In this document: positions 26,289 through 35,673 of the stretch, piece after piece
Numbering within the stretch: the first letter of the stretch is position 1
How the letters are laid out: every line of letters begins with the position of its first letter
NCBI RefSeq assembly: GCF_003344925.1
Contig: NZ_CP031188.1
Location: forward strand, 124,001-188,000
DNA from: Flavobacterium arcticum
GTDB lineage: Bacteria; Bacteroidota; Bacteroidia; Flavobacteriales; Flavobacteriaceae
Reading direction: 5' to 3'
DNA: 64,000 bases
Translations under genes and position numbers: made by a program
The notes under the pieces: generated by a model
Databases searched by the model: none
Seen by the model: the letters and a program-made list of their open reading frames with translations, nothing else
What the model was told of the DNA's origin: nothing

Positions 26289-27563
26289 ATGAAGAAAAAT
26301 TTACTTCTCTTCGCTTCATTATTTACCGGATTATTTACATCCGCACAAGAGGATTATACAGCAGTAACAATTCCTTTACAACCCGCTTATACCGATCAGG
26401 TATTTTTTCAGCTTTCCTCTAACACGCAAACAGCTGTTGCTGTTGATAGCTGGGATCTTGCATTTTTAAGATATTCTGTACAGGAAATAGGTATTCGTAT
26501 TAACGATAGCCAAGGCACACAAGTTTTTGAAGCTTCTAATGACATTAACGATTGGGCTACTATTGATATAACTGAGGAGGCTAACTGGACACAACTATAC
26601 AATTCAGAAACAACTTGGTTAACAGGAGCTTTTGATACTGGTTCTGCAGAATATGGATGGGGAAACTACAACCCTGCAAACCACCATGTTACAGGAGCTG
26701 TTGTTTTTGTACTAAAATATACTGACGGGTCGTATAAAAAACTGGTTATAGAAGATTATTTTGGTGGATATACTATTAAATATGCAACATGGAATAGCAC
26801 TGCATGGGGAGATGATGTAACAAGTGTTATACCTAATGGAGACTCTAATTATACTTTTAACTTCTTCTCACTTGACACTGATGAAACTGTAACAGTATCT
26901 CCTGAAGATACAGACTGGGATCTTGCTTTTGGTAGATACTACGGAAATATAGGTACTGATGAAGAACCTACTATGTACTTAGTTAGCGGTGCCCTTAATA
27001 ATTCTGCTACCGTACTTGTAGCTCAAATAGATGAAACTGGAGTTACTGAAGAAGAGCCAACAGCTCCTGCTGGAGAAGCTTACTCAACGGACATCAATAC
27101 TATTGGCGATGACTGGAAGGCATTTAACATGAATACTTTTACTTATGATATTGATGCTGAAACAACTTACTATGTAAAACATGTTGATGAAGGTACTATT
27201 TACAGATTATACTTTACTTCTTTCGAAGGTTCATCTACAGGTAATTTAAGTTTTAACTACAAAAACATTTCAGCAACAGCAGATTTAGAAGACCTTAATA
27301 GTAATGTGAGTTTTGGCTTTTACCCTAACCCAACTACTGATAAAAGAATTACTTTAATGTATGATCTTAAAAACTCAGTTGCTGAGAAAAACACTGTAAC
27401 GATATACAGTGTAACAGGAGCAAAAGTATTTGAGACAGAAGTTACTAGCAATTCTGGTTTCTATACTAAAGAGGTAAACCTTTCATCTTTAACATCCGGA
27501 ATATACATTGTACAAATGCAATCGGGTAATTATACCGAATCTAAAAAATTAGTGATACGCTAA
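26289..27563 (+). CDS. T9SS-secreted protein with two HmuY-like domains
   Basis: 424 residues. A signal peptide ends at LFTSA-QE. Two similar halves each carry a WDLAF-R-Y motif (about 57-64 in SWDLAFLRYSV and again about 210-217 in DWDLAFGRYYG), which recalls the HmuY fold of P. gingivalis haem-binding proteins. The last about 80 residues are a T9SS type A sorting domain (GFYPNPTTDKRITLMYDL ... SGIYIVQMQSG). It would be exported across the outer membrane and anchored or released there. Haem binding is not shown: the ligand residues of HmuY could not be aligned by eye. No TonB receptor is adjacent. Confidence 0.72.
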   Translation: MKKNLLLFASLFTGLFTSAQEDYTAVTIPLQPAYTDQVFFQLSSNTQTAVAVDSWDLAFLRYSVQEIGIRINDSQGTQVFEASNDINDWATIDITEEANWTQLYNSETTWLTGAFDTGSAEYGWGNYNPANHHVTGAVVFVLKYTDGSYKKLVIEDYFGGYTIKYATWNSTAWGDDVTSVIPNGDSNYTFNFFSLDTDETVTVSPEDTDWDLAFGRYYGNIGTDEEPTMYLVSGALNNSATVLVAQIDETGVTEEEPTAPAGEAYSTDINTIGDDWKAFNMNTFTYDIDAETTYYVKHVDEGTIYRLYFTSFEGSSTGNLSFNYKNISATADLEDLNSNVSFGFYPNPTTDKRITLMYDLKNSVAEKNTVTIYSVTGAKVFETEVTSNSGFYTKEVNLSSLTSGIYIVQMQSGNYTESKKLVIR

Positions 27564-27592
27564 GGCAGTACAACATTTTTTAAATAACGAAG

Positions 27593-27619
27593 CCAGAGGA
27601 AATATTCTCTGGTTTTTTT
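27593..27619 (+). terminator. Terminator after the HmuY-like gene
   Basis: Arms CCAGAG and CTCTGG, extended by weaker pairs, followed immediately by seven T. Confidence 0.8.
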
Positions 27620-27697
27620 ATTTCCTAATGTTAACAAATTCCGTTTTCAGAAACCATAAATAATTGTATTTTTACGGTTCAAAATTTATAAGTGCTA

Positions 27698-28474
27698 ATG
27701 GGTAAAATCATCGCTATTGCTAACCAAAAGGGAGGCGTGGGCAAAACAACAACTTCGGTAAACTTAGCGGCTTCGCTAGGTGTATTGGAAAAAAAAGTAC
27801 TCTTAATAGATGCTGACCCGCAAGCTAATGCGAGTTCTGGTCTAGGTATTGATGTGGAAACTGTAGAAATTGGTACTTATCAAATACTAGAACACAGTAG
27901 CACGCCTAAAGAGGCTATTATACCATGCACGGCACCTAATGTTTCTATAATACCAGCACACATAGACTTGGTAGCTATAGAAATAGAACTTGTAGATAAA
28001 GAAAACAGGGAGTATATGCTAAAACAAGCATTAGAGAGTATAAAAGATGAGTATGACTATATACTTATCGATTGTGCCCCCTCATTAGGGTTACTAACGC
28101 TTAATGCGCTTACAGCAGCCGACTCTGTTATTATACCTATACAATGCGAATATTTTGCATTAGAAGGTTTGGGCAAATTATTAAACACTATAAAAAGTGT
28201 ACAAAAAATACACAACCCTGCGTTAGATATAGAGGGATTACTTCTTACTATGTACGACTCTAGATTGCGCCTTAGTAACCAAGTAGTAGAAGAGGTACAA
28301 AAACACTTTAGCGATATGGTGTTTAAAACGCTTATACAACGAAATGTAAAACTAAGCGAGGCGCCAAGTTATGGCGAAAGCATTATAAACTATGATGCTA
28401 CAAGTAAAGGAGCGAGCAATTACCTTCACTTGGCAGAAGAGATAATAAAGAAAAACAGTACTGTAGGTTTATGA
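27698..28474 (+). CDS. parA: Chromosome partitioning ATPase ParA (Soj)
   Basis: 258 residues from the ATG at 27698; a GTG two codons earlier is less likely. The deviant Walker A motif is NQKGGVGKTTTSVNLA, followed by LLIDADPQANASSG and the Walker B region YDYILIDCAPSLGLLTLNAL. It is a chromosomal-type ParA without an N-terminal helix-turn-helix. With ParB it segregates replication origins. Its stop overlaps the parB start by 4 bases (ATGA), so the two are translationally coupled. Confidence 0.96.
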   Translation: MGKIIAIANQKGGVGKTTTSVNLAASLGVLEKKVLLIDADPQANASSGLGIDVETVEIGTYQILEHSSTPKEAIIPCTAPNVSIIPAHIDLVAIEIELVDKENREYMLKQALESIKDEYDYILIDCAPSLGLLTLNALTAADSVIIPIQCEYFALEGLGKLLNTIKSVQKIHNPALDIEGLLLTMYDSRLRLSNQVVEEVQKHFSDMVFKTLIQRNVKLSEAPSYGESIINYDATSKGASNYLHLAEEIIKKNSTVGL

Positions 28475-29373
28475 CAAAAGCAATAAAAAAACAAGCACTA
28501 GGTAGAGGATTATCGGCATTATTAAAAGATCCTGAAAACGATATTAAATCGGTAGAGGATAAAAATGCAGATAAAGTAGTAGGTAATATTATTGAGCTTG
28601 ATATTGAAGCTATAGAAATAAACCCATTTCAGCCGAGAACTAACTTTAACGAAGAGTCGCTTACAGAGCTATGTACCTCGATAAAAGAACTTGGGGTAAT
28701 ACAACCTATTACCGTAAGAAAGCTTGAGTATAATAAATACCAATTAATATCGGGAGAGCGCCGTTTGCGCGCTTCTAAAATGGCAGGATTAACACATGTA
28801 CCTGCTTACATTCGTATTGCTAACGATAACGAATCGTTAGTTATGGCATTGGTAGAGAATATTCAACGTCATGACCTAGACCCTATCGAGATAGCACTTT
28901 CTTACCAAAGGCTTATTGACGAAATACAACTTACTCAGGAACAAATGAGTGAGCGTGTAGGTAAAAAACGTTCTACAATTGCTAATTATTTGCGATTACT
29001 AAAACTTGACCCTATAATTCAAACAGGAATTCGTGATGGTTTTATCTCAATGGGACATGGTCGTGCTATAATTACTATAGAAAATCATGATGCACAGGCA
29101 GATATATATCAAAAAATTGTAAGCCAAAACTTATCGGTAAGAGAAACCGAGGCATTAGTAAAAAACTATCAAGAAAGCCTAAAACCTGCTACATCTAAAA
29201 CTACAGCAAAATCAAATGCTTTTAATGTAGAAGAAACTCAGCAAAAAACTATTACTGAGTTTTTTGGAGCAAAAGTAGATGTAAAAGTAGATACCAAAGG
29301 AAAAGGAAAAATAACTATACCTTTCCACTCAGAAGAAGATTTCAATAGGATTATAAAACTTATACAGCGTTAG
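28471..29373 (+). CDS. parB: ParB/Spo0J chromosome partitioning protein
   Basis: 300 residues. The N-terminal ParB nuclease-like (CTPase) domain shows IEINPFQPRTNF, then SGERRLRASKMAG, then the key ALVENIQRHDLDPIE. The helix-turn-helix region TQEQMSERVGKKRSTIANYL and the GHGRAII motif follow. The C-terminal dimerisation region ends SEEDFNRIIKLIQR. It binds parS and loads SMC. No parS-like palindrome was noticed here, though a full scan was not possible. The next gene overlaps its stop by one base. Confidence 0.96.
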   Translation: MTKAIKKQALGRGLSALLKDPENDIKSVEDKNADKVVGNIIELDIEAIEINPFQPRTNFNEESLTELCTSIKELGVIQPITVRKLEYNKYQLISGERRLRASKMAGLTHVPAYIRIANDNESLVMALVENIQRHDLDPIEIALSYQRLIDEIQLTQEQMSERVGKKRSTIANYLRLLKLDPIIQTGIRDGFISMGHGRAIITIENHDAQADIYQKIVSQNLSVRETEALVKNYQESLKPATSKTTAKSNAFNVEETQQKTITEFFGAKVDVKVDTKGKGKITIPFHSEEDFNRIIKLIQR

Positions 29374-29945
29374 TGAAAAACAAGCTTTTCATATTCATCC
29401 TACTCTTAGTATTCTCATCTGTACCATTATTGGCACAGAACGACGAATTAAAAACCAACATTGTGGTTAAAGATTCTGTCGATATGAAACCTTATACCAT
29501 AGACCCACTTGCCCCCTCTAAAGCCGCCTTCTATTCGGCAGTACTACCAGGGCTTGGTCAAGTATACAACAAGAAGTACTGGAAAGTACCTATTGTGTAT
29601 GGAGCTATGGGACTTAGCCTTTATTATTATAACTTTAATAATAAAAAATACCACGAGTATAGAGATGCTTACAGAGATAAACTAGCAGGACGCGAGGTAA
29701 CTGGGCAATTGTCTTCACTTACTGAAGACCGTCTTATAAGCGGGCAGACCTTTCATCAACGTAATCGCGATCTTTCGATGCTAATAACTGTAGGACTGTA
29801 TGTACTTAATATAGTTGAAGCTAACGTTAATGCACATTTAGGACAGTTTAATGTAAATGAAAACCTTTCACTTTATCCTAAACTGGATAGAAATGAAATA
29901 GACAACAACTACCACATGGGTCTTGCCCTCAACTACCAATTTTAA
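29373..29945 (+). CDS. DUF5683 protein downstream of parAB
   Basis: 190 residues starting at a GTG that shares its G with the parB stop codon. A signal peptide (SSVPLLA-QN) is followed by KAAFYSAVLPGLGQVYNKKYWKVPIVYGAMGLSLYYY, here split as KAAFYSAVLPGLGQVYN and KYWKVPIVYG, which marks DUF5683. Two hydrophobic stretches (about 65-85 and 130-148) suggest membrane association. This gene sits in the par-dapB-lepB block of most flavobacteria, but its role is unknown. Confidence 0.85.
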   Translation: MKNKLFIFILLLVFSSVPLLAQNDELKTNIVVKDSVDMKPYTIDPLAPSKAAFYSAVLPGLGQVYNKKYWKVPIVYGAMGLSLYYYNFNNKKYHEYRDAYRDKLAGREVTGQLSSLTEDRLISGQTFHQRNRDLSMLITVGLYVLNIVEANVNAHLGQFNVNENLSLYPKLDRNEIDNNYHMGLALNYQF

Positions 29946-29951
29946 AATAGT

Positions 29952-30650
29952 ATGAAAATTGCACTTTTAGGTTACGGAAAAATGGGCAAGGTAATAGAAC
30001 GCGTGGCGCAAGAAAGAGGTCATGAAATAATATTGCGTAAAAAAAGTGCTGATAGCTTTGATGGTTTAGAAAATGCCGATGTTGCCATAGAATTTAGCGT
30101 ACCTAGTGCTGCCGTAAATAATATTAATGAATGTTTTACTAAAAACATACCCGTAGTGAGTGGCACTACAGGATGGCTAGAGCATTACGATGAAATAAAA
30201 AAGCTATGTAACGCTAATAACGGAGCTTTTTTATACGGCTCTAACTTTAGCTTAGGTGTAAACATTTTTTTTGAGCTTAATGTACAGCTTGCCAAAATGA
30301 TGTCGAAACTAGAGCAATATAACGTTTCGATGGAAGAGATACACCATACACAAAAACTCGATGCGCCAAGCGGTACGGCTATAACACTTGCCAAAGATAT
30401 TATTGCAAACAGTAATTATAATGACTGGACTATTGATACACCAAAAGAAAACGATATTTTTATTACTGCAAAACGAGAAGAGAATGTTCCTGGCACACAT
30501 ACAGTGACCTACGATTCTGAGGTTGACAGCATAGAAATTAAGCATACAGCCCACAGCCGCGAAGGCTTTGCATTGGGCGCCGTTGTTGCTGCCGAATGGC
30601 TTACTGGTAAAAAAGGTGTATTCAGCATGAAAGATGTTTTAGGCATATAG
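29952..30650 (+). CDS. dapB: 4-hydroxy-tetrahydrodipicolinate reductase
   Basis: 232 residues, short compared with E. coli DapB (273) but usual for Bacteroidota. The NAD(P)H-binding start is MKIALLGYGKMGKVIE; the catalytic region EIHHTQKLDAPSGTA contains the conserved His-His and the Lys and Ser/Gly/Thr substrate contacts; GFALGAVVAAEWL is the C-terminal signature. It carries out the second committed step of lysine and meso-diaminopimelate synthesis. It lies 6 bases after DUF5683 and 49 before lepB. Confidence 0.95.
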   Translation: MKIALLGYGKMGKVIERVAQERGHEIILRKKSADSFDGLENADVAIEFSVPSAAVNNINECFTKNIPVVSGTTGWLEHYDEIKKLCNANNGAFLYGSNFSLGVNIFFELNVQLAKMMSKLEQYNVSMEEIHHTQKLDAPSGTAITLAKDIIANSNYNDWTIDTPKENDIFITAKREENVPGTHTVTYDSEVDSIEIKHTAHSREGFALGAVVAAEWLTGKKGVFSMKDVLGI

Positions 30651-30699
30651 CCGTAACAAATTAGTACAAAACGATACCTATATAACAAATATATAAAAG

Positions 30700-32256
30700 A
30701 TGACACTATTAGAATGGTTTATATTTATCCTAGCAGTACAAGTAGTACACTTTTTAGGGACTTGGAAACTTTATGAAAAAGCAGGCAGGAAACCTTGGGA
30801 AGCAGCCGTACCTATTTATAATGGTGTTGTTTTAATGCAAATTATTGGTAGGCCACGTTGGTGGGTACTATTATTATTTGTCCCTATTATCAACCTAATA
30901 ATGTTTCCTGTGGTATGGGTAGAAACTTTGAGGAGTTTTGGTAAAACTTCAACTACAGATACGCTACTTGGCGTTTTTACATTAGGTTTATATACATATT
31001 ATATAAATTATGCAGGAAATGTAGAGTATCGACCTGAAAGGGAGCTAAAAGCACAAAGCAAATCAGGTGATACCGTAAGTTCATTACTGTTTGCTATAGT
31101 AGTTGCTACTTTAGTACATACCTATGTAATGCAGCCCTTTACCATACCAACCTCTTCTCTTGAAAAAACACTACTTGTAGGCGATTTCCTTTTTGTTAGT
31201 AAGTTTCATTATGGAGCAAGACCACCAATGACTACCGTAGCTGCACCAATGGTTCATGACACTATACCAATTGCCAATATAAAATCATATACTAAGTGGC
31301 CTCAATTACCTTATTTTAGGCTTCCAGGATTTGAAACAACTGAAAAAAATGATATTGTAGTTTTTAACTGGCCTGTAGATACCGTACGATTTTTTAGAGA
31401 TAAAAACAGTATTGGCATACGCAAACCTATTGATAAAAAGTCGAATTACGTAAAACGTTGCGTGGGCAGACCAGGCGACACATTAAGCATTAAAGATGGA
31501 ATAGTTTATATTGATGGTAAAGAACTAATACTTTCTGATAGAGCAAAACCTCAATATTCTTATACAGTAACTACTGATGGAAGTCTTTTAAATGATGTAT
31601 ACCTTCAGAAACAACTGAATATAAGTGACCCTTATGGGAGAATGGATGAAAAAACATATTTATTTAGAGCTCTTACCGAAGAAAATGCGGAGAAACTAAG
31701 AAATAATGCTGGTATAATATCCGTTAAAAAGAATCATTACACAGAAGGCGATTTGTCTATTTTCCCTCATACCCAATCAACTTGGAGTGTAGATAATATG
31801 GGACCAATCTATATTCCGCAAGAAGGAAAAACGGTTGCATTAAACAAAGAGACTCTACCATTCTACAAAATGATTATTACGGAATATGAAAAGAATGACC
31901 TTAAAGTAAATGGCGATGAAATAAGAATTAACGGAGAGGTTGTTGACAATTACACCTTTAAACAAAATTACTATTGGATGATGGGAGACAACCGTCATAA
32001 CTCTGAAGATAGCCGTTATTGGGGTTATGTACCCGAAGACCATATTGTAGGTAAACCAGTATTTATATGGATGAGTGTCGATCAAAACGAGCCTTGGAGT
32101 AATTTCGGTAAAAAAGTACGTTGGGATAGGATGTTTACTACTGTAAGTGGCGAAGGTGAGCCAGTTTCTTACTTTAAGTATTTCATCATTATTCTTGTAG
32201 CATGGTTTACTTATGATTATTTAAGAAAAAACAAAAAGAAAGCAAAAGATAATTAA
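30700..32256 (+). CDS. lepB: Signal peptidase I, Bacteroidota long form
   Basis: 518 residues, much longer than E. coli LepB (324). The first about 110 residues hold extra hydrophobic spans (DUF5684-like; WFIFILAVQVVHFLGTW, WWVLLLFVPIINLIMFPVVW). Then comes a membrane anchor (LLFAIVVATLVHTYVM) and the catalytic serine region IPTSSLEKTL (Ser152/153), the lysine in YVKRCVGRPGD (Lys252) and box E MGDNRHNSEDSRYWGYVP. A large insertion separates the lysine box from box E. A C-terminal hydrophobic span (about 489-508) is present. It cleaves signal peptides of the Sec pathway. Confidence 0.93.
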   Translation: MTLLEWFIFILAVQVVHFLGTWKLYEKAGRKPWEAAVPIYNGVVLMQIIGRPRWWVLLLFVPIINLIMFPVVWVETLRSFGKTSTTDTLLGVFTLGLYTYYINYAGNVEYRPERELKAQSKSGDTVSSLLFAIVVATLVHTYVMQPFTIPTSSLEKTLLVGDFLFVSKFHYGARPPMTTVAAPMVHDTIPIANIKSYTKWPQLPYFRLPGFETTEKNDIVVFNWPVDTVRFFRDKNSIGIRKPIDKKSNYVKRCVGRPGDTLSIKDGIVYIDGKELILSDRAKPQYSYTVTTDGSLLNDVYLQKQLNISDPYGRMDEKTYLFRALTEENAEKLRNNAGIISVKKNHYTEGDLSIFPHTQSTWSVDNMGPIYIPQEGKTVALNKETLPFYKMIITEYEKNDLKVNGDEIRINGEVVDNYTFKQNYYWMMGDNRHNSEDSRYWGYVPEDHIVGKPVFIWMSVDQNEPWSNFGKKVRWDRMFTTVSGEGEPVSYFKYFIIILVAWFTYDYLRKNKKKAKDN

Positions 32257-32314
32257 TCTGTTTTTGAGGTAATCTGATAATTTTATAAATAATTAAATAG
32301 TCAATTTTAAAAAG

Positions 32315-32926
32315 ATGTCTATTCTCCTACATCCTGCATATTTCCCTCCCATTAGTCATTTTGTGGCAATGATAAAAACTGATTCGGTAACTTTTGAAGT
32401 TGAAGATAATTTCCAAAAGCAAACCAACAGGAATAGGATGTACATCTATAGCCCTAACGGTATTCAGTTACTTAATATCCCTATAAAGCACAGTAAGACT
32501 AAGCATCAAAAATTTAAAGATATTAAAATAGAACCTGCTTTTGACTGGCAGAAACAGCATTTTAAGTCGCTTGAAGCTGCTTATAGGGCATCTCCCTTCT
32601 TTGAGTATTTTGAAGATGATATACGCCCATTATTTGAGAAAAAGCACACTTATATGATGGATCTTAACTTTGAGGCAATAGAAATTGTTACTGAGTGTTT
32701 AGGTATAGATCTATCTTATGATAAAACTACAGAATATTTTCATGAAGTAAGCAACGCTGATGATTATCGTCATCTTGTAAACGGTAAGAAAGACACTTCC
32801 GTTTTTGAACCTTATACACAAGTATTTGGAGAAAAACATGGTTTTATAAACAATCTCAGCATACTCGATTTACTCTTTAACGAAGGGCGTCATGCGGTAG
32901 ATTATCTAAAAAGTCAGACGCTGTAA
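32315..32926 (+). CDS. WbqC-like family protein
   Basis: 203 residues with the family start LHPAYFPPISHFVAMIKTD and the conserved core FQKQTNRNRMYI, plus KSLEAAYRASPFFEYFEDDI. WbqC-like proteins are sometimes found in O-antigen clusters, but a biochemical role is not established. In flavobacteria this copy follows lepB. It ends 13 bases from the convergent endonuclease/exonuclease/phosphatase gene, with no obvious terminator in between. Confidence 0.88.
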   Translation: MSILLHPAYFPPISHFVAMIKTDSVTFEVEDNFQKQTNRNRMYIYSPNGIQLLNIPIKHSKTKHQKFKDIKIEPAFDWQKQHFKSLEAAYRASPFFEYFEDDIRPLFEKKHTYMMDLNFEAIEIVTECLGIDLSYDKTTEYFHEVSNADDYRHLVNGKKDTSVFEPYTQVFGEKHGFINNLSILDLLFNEGRHAVDYLKSQTL

Positions 32927-32939
32927 ATAATTATCTTTT

Positions 32940-33983
32940 CTACTTCTCCACTTTTGAAGTAATTGCCAAACGAGCCATTATAGGGAAATGGTCAGAGTTT
33001 ACTACAGTATCATAAGTAGTAAATGATTTTACAGCAAATTTATCATCTGCAAAAACATAATCTATCCTTGCAGGATAATATCTAAAATTATACGACTTTC
33101 CAAACCCATTACCTGCTTCTTCAAAAACATCATTCATATCCCCTCTTACACTTCTATACACGTAAGAGAAAGCACTATTATTAAGATCACCACAAATAAT
33201 AATAGCATACTTACACTCCTTTTTATGCGCTTCTATCAATTCTGCTTGTAGTTGTTGTTTAGTAAAAGCTTCACTAAGGCGTTTAATAATAACTTTCGAT
33301 TTTTCTTCGTCTATTGTTTCATTTAAATCAGGGCTTATACGTATAGACTGTAAATGCATACTATATATCCTTATAGTATCATTACCCTTCTTAATATCGG
33401 CATAAATAGCATGATTACTAGATTCAGGAAATTCAATATCTCCCTTATTTACAATAGGAAACTTAGAGTATATAGCTTGCCCTGTTTTATGACTATCTCC
33501 ACTAGAAAAAACATACTTATACTTATAACGATTAAAGTGTACCTTATCTAATGGTGCATATTCTTGAAAACATACTATATCGGGATTTTGCTTACGTACA
33601 AAAGTTTTTATACTGTCAGTTACATTAGTATCTGGCATCCATTTGTATAAGTTAAACATTCTTACATTGTAACTCATCAATGTAAAATCGTCTTTATGAA
33701 TGGGAGATTCATCCTGAGAAAATTTATAGAATTTGCTAATAAATGTTATTCCTAAAAGCAGTACGATGCCCGAAAGTAGCATCTGTCTTTTAAACTGCAA
33801 TAGCCAGTATATAAAAAACAAAAAGTTGAAGACCAACATTAATGGTAAAAGCAGTGTAAACACCGATAGTATAGGGAAAATTTTAGGCGCTAAAAAGGGT
33901 AATATATAAGCTACAAACGTTAATACGGTTAATACCATATTAAAGAAGAACATAACCTTATTAAACCCCGAAAGTTTTTTCAT
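32940..33983 (-). CDS. Membrane-anchored endonuclease/exonuclease/phosphatase family protein
   Basis: 347 residues. Three hydrophobic spans are in the first about 85 residues (MVLTVLTFVAYILPFLAP, LLLPLMLVFNFLFFIYWLL, MLLSGIVLLLGITFI), followed by an EEP phosphodiesterase domain with MSYNVRMFN, the metal-binding Glu in CFQEYAPLD, GDLNNSAFSYV, YVFADD and the terminal SDHFPIMA. All active-site residues are present. Its substrate (nucleic acid, lipid or sugar phosphate) is unknown. It is last in the mutL-rhomboid-rhomboid-EEP run, 33 bases after the second rhomboid gene. Confidence 0.88.
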   Translation of the reverse strand: MKKLSGFNKVMFFFNMVLTVLTFVAYILPFLAPKIFPILSVFTLLLPLMLVFNFLFFIYWLLQFKRQMLLSGIVLLLGITFISKFYKFSQDESPIHKDDFTLMSYNVRMFNLYKWMPDTNVTDSIKTFVRKQNPDIVCFQEYAPLDKVHFNRYKYKYVFSSGDSHKTGQAIYSKFPIVNKGDIEFPESSNHAIYADIKKGNDTIRIYSMHLQSIRISPDLNETIDEEKSKVIIKRLSEAFTKQQLQAELIEAHKKECKYAIIICGDLNNSAFSYVYRSVRGDMNDVFEEAGNGFGKSYNFRYYPARIDYVFADDKFAVKSFTTYDTVVNSDHFPIMARLAITSKVEK

Positions 33984-34016
33984 TACAATAGCCTTTACAA
34001 GCCCAAAGCTACTTAT

Positions 34017-34919
34017 TTATTTGCCAACTTTAAATAAAAATTCTTTTTCCTCTTTGGTAAGACTATCATATCCTGATTTACTTATTTTGTCGAGTATCTC
34101 GTCTACTTGTTTTTGTGTAAAATTTTTCGGTTCGCCCATGGGGCGTTGCGGGGTAGAAGATTTCGATTTATTTCGGTGCACCTTAAAAGGTCTCTTCTTT
34201 TTAGGTTTAAAAAGGTTTTCAAAAAAAATAATTATGTTAGAAACTCCCTTACTCAAATCGGTACCGTTTTGAAGTGATTTTATATAAATATACCCGAACA
34301 ATGCACCCGCAAGATGAGCAATATGCCCGCCTGTGTTTTCTGCGGAAACATATATTAAATCAGATAGTATGAAAAAAGCAGCAACATGCCATAGCTTGAT
34401 AGTGCCAATAAGAGGGAGCCGTACTGGGTAATAAGGAGAATATACTGCCGATGCAACAAGTATTGCCATTACTGCAGCAGATGCTCCTACCATAGGCGAT
34501 TTAATACCTTTTACAATAGGTAGTATTTCATAACCAAGAATAAATACTAAGCCTGCAAATATTGCTGATAGAATATAAAGTCCGAAAAGTTGTTTTTGGG
34601 TAAAAAATGTCAGGAACATTCTTCCTGAAAAATAAAGCCATAGCATATTAAAAAAAATATGCAAAAAGCCACTATGTAAAAATGCATACGTAATAAGTGT
34701 CCAAGGCTTCCATAACAAATCAGCAGGATCTGATGATAAACTCAATAAATTTTGAGTTCCACCTATAGTCCAGTCTAGAGCAGGTACTAAAATACCACCT
34801 AACTTTAAAAGACTAAATATAATAAAGGGAATAACAAACAAGCCTACATTCCAAAAAATAAGCCTTTGGGTTATACCTCCTATTTTATATTCTAATTTTA
34901 AATCATCTATAAATCCCAT
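34017..34919 (-). CDS. Rhomboid-family intramembrane serine protease (long, GASA variant)
   Basis: 300 residues. Six or so membrane spans fill about 20-215. The serine motif is VGASAAVMA with Ser147; the usual GxSG glycine after the serine is Ala148. The partner histidine is in GGHIAHLAGA (His199 or His202), and HSGFLHIFFNMLWL is the conserved TM2 motif. A charged tail of about 80 residues (RPFKVHRNKSKSSTPQRP) lies in the cytoplasm and ends in a short helical region. It lies 4 bases after the other rhomboid gene. Intramembrane proteolysis is likely; substrates are unknown. Confidence 0.87.
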   Translation of the reverse strand: MGFIDDLKLEYKIGGITQRLIFWNVGLFVIPFIIFSLLKLGGILVPALDWTIGGTQNLLSLSSDPADLLWKPWTLITYAFLHSGFLHIFFNMLWLYFSGRMFLTFFTQKQLFGLYILSAIFAGLVFILGYEILPIVKGIKSPMVGASAAVMAILVASAVYSPYYPVRLPLIGTIKLWHVAAFFILSDLIYVSAENTGGHIAHLAGALFGYIYIKSLQNGTDLSKGVSNIIIFFENLFKPKKKRPFKVHRNKSKSSTPQRPMGEPKNFTQKQVDEILDKISKSGYDSLTKEEKEFLFKVGK

Positions 34920-34923
34920 AACG

Positions 34924-35673
34924 CTAATTCCAACGGTTATTATTAAACTGATTTTTTTTCCAGTACCACATCATTAAAAAACCTATTAATGCACCTCCAA
35001 GGTGGGCAAAGTGACCAATACCATCACCACCACCCAGTACTGAATGCCCTCTTAATCCTGAAAAAAGATCGTATGCTAAAAGTGCAGGTATAAAATATTT
35101 TGCCTTTATAGGAATAGGTATAAACAACATCATTAACGAAGCATTAGGAAACATAAAGGCAAAAGCTATAAGAGTACCATATAATGCCCCAGAAGCTCCT
35201 ACAGCTTGCCCAAAATAAGCTTGAGTCATATTCTGTAACTTAAGCGGACCAATGATATCTTTCCAACGTGTATCTATTTTTTGGTGAGATAAAACATCAA
35301 GAATTGCAGTTTTTTCAAAACCATTTTCGACAAGTATGCTTACAGCATCATTAAACATATAATAGCTAATACCAATACTAAGCAACGCAGCACCAATACC
35401 ACAAGACATGTAAAAGAATAAAAACTTTTTAGCCCCCCACTTTTGTTCTAACTGACTACCAAACATCCATAGACCAAGCATATTAAATAAAATATGGGTA
35501 ATACCACCATGCATAAACATATGTGTCACTATTTGCCATACTTGAAATTTTTCATTTGCAGGAAAATGAAGTGAAAGTATATCATATGCTGGCTGCCCAA
35601 CAATTAGAGTACCTACAAAAAATATAATATTTATAATAATTAACTGTTTTACAGTCTCTGTTACCTGCATCAT
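34924..35673 (-). CDS. Rhomboid-family intramembrane serine protease
   Basis: 249 residues. HMFMHGGITHILFNMLGLWM is the TM2 signature; the catalytic serine is Ser161 in AVGASGALYG; the catalytic histidine is His221 or His224 in IGHFAHLGGAL. Six membrane spans are predicted. A loop of about 40 residues between TM3 and TM4 (FEKTAILDVLSHQKIDTRWK) is longer than in E. coli GlpG. Its start overlaps the mutL stop by 4 bases, so it is translationally coupled to mutL, although no functional link is known. Confidence 0.93.
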   Translation of the reverse strand: MMQVTETVKQLIIINIIFFVGTLIVGQPAYDILSLHFPANEKFQVWQIVTHMFMHGGITHILFNMLGLWMFGSQLEQKWGAKKFLFFYMSCGIGAALLSIGISYYMFNDAVSILVENGFEKTAILDVLSHQKIDTRWKDIIGPLKLQNMTQAYFGQAVGASGALYGTLIAFAFMFPNASLMMLFIPIPIKAKYFIPALLAYDLFSGLRGHSVLGGGDGIGHFAHLGGALIGFLMMWYWKKNQFNNNRWN

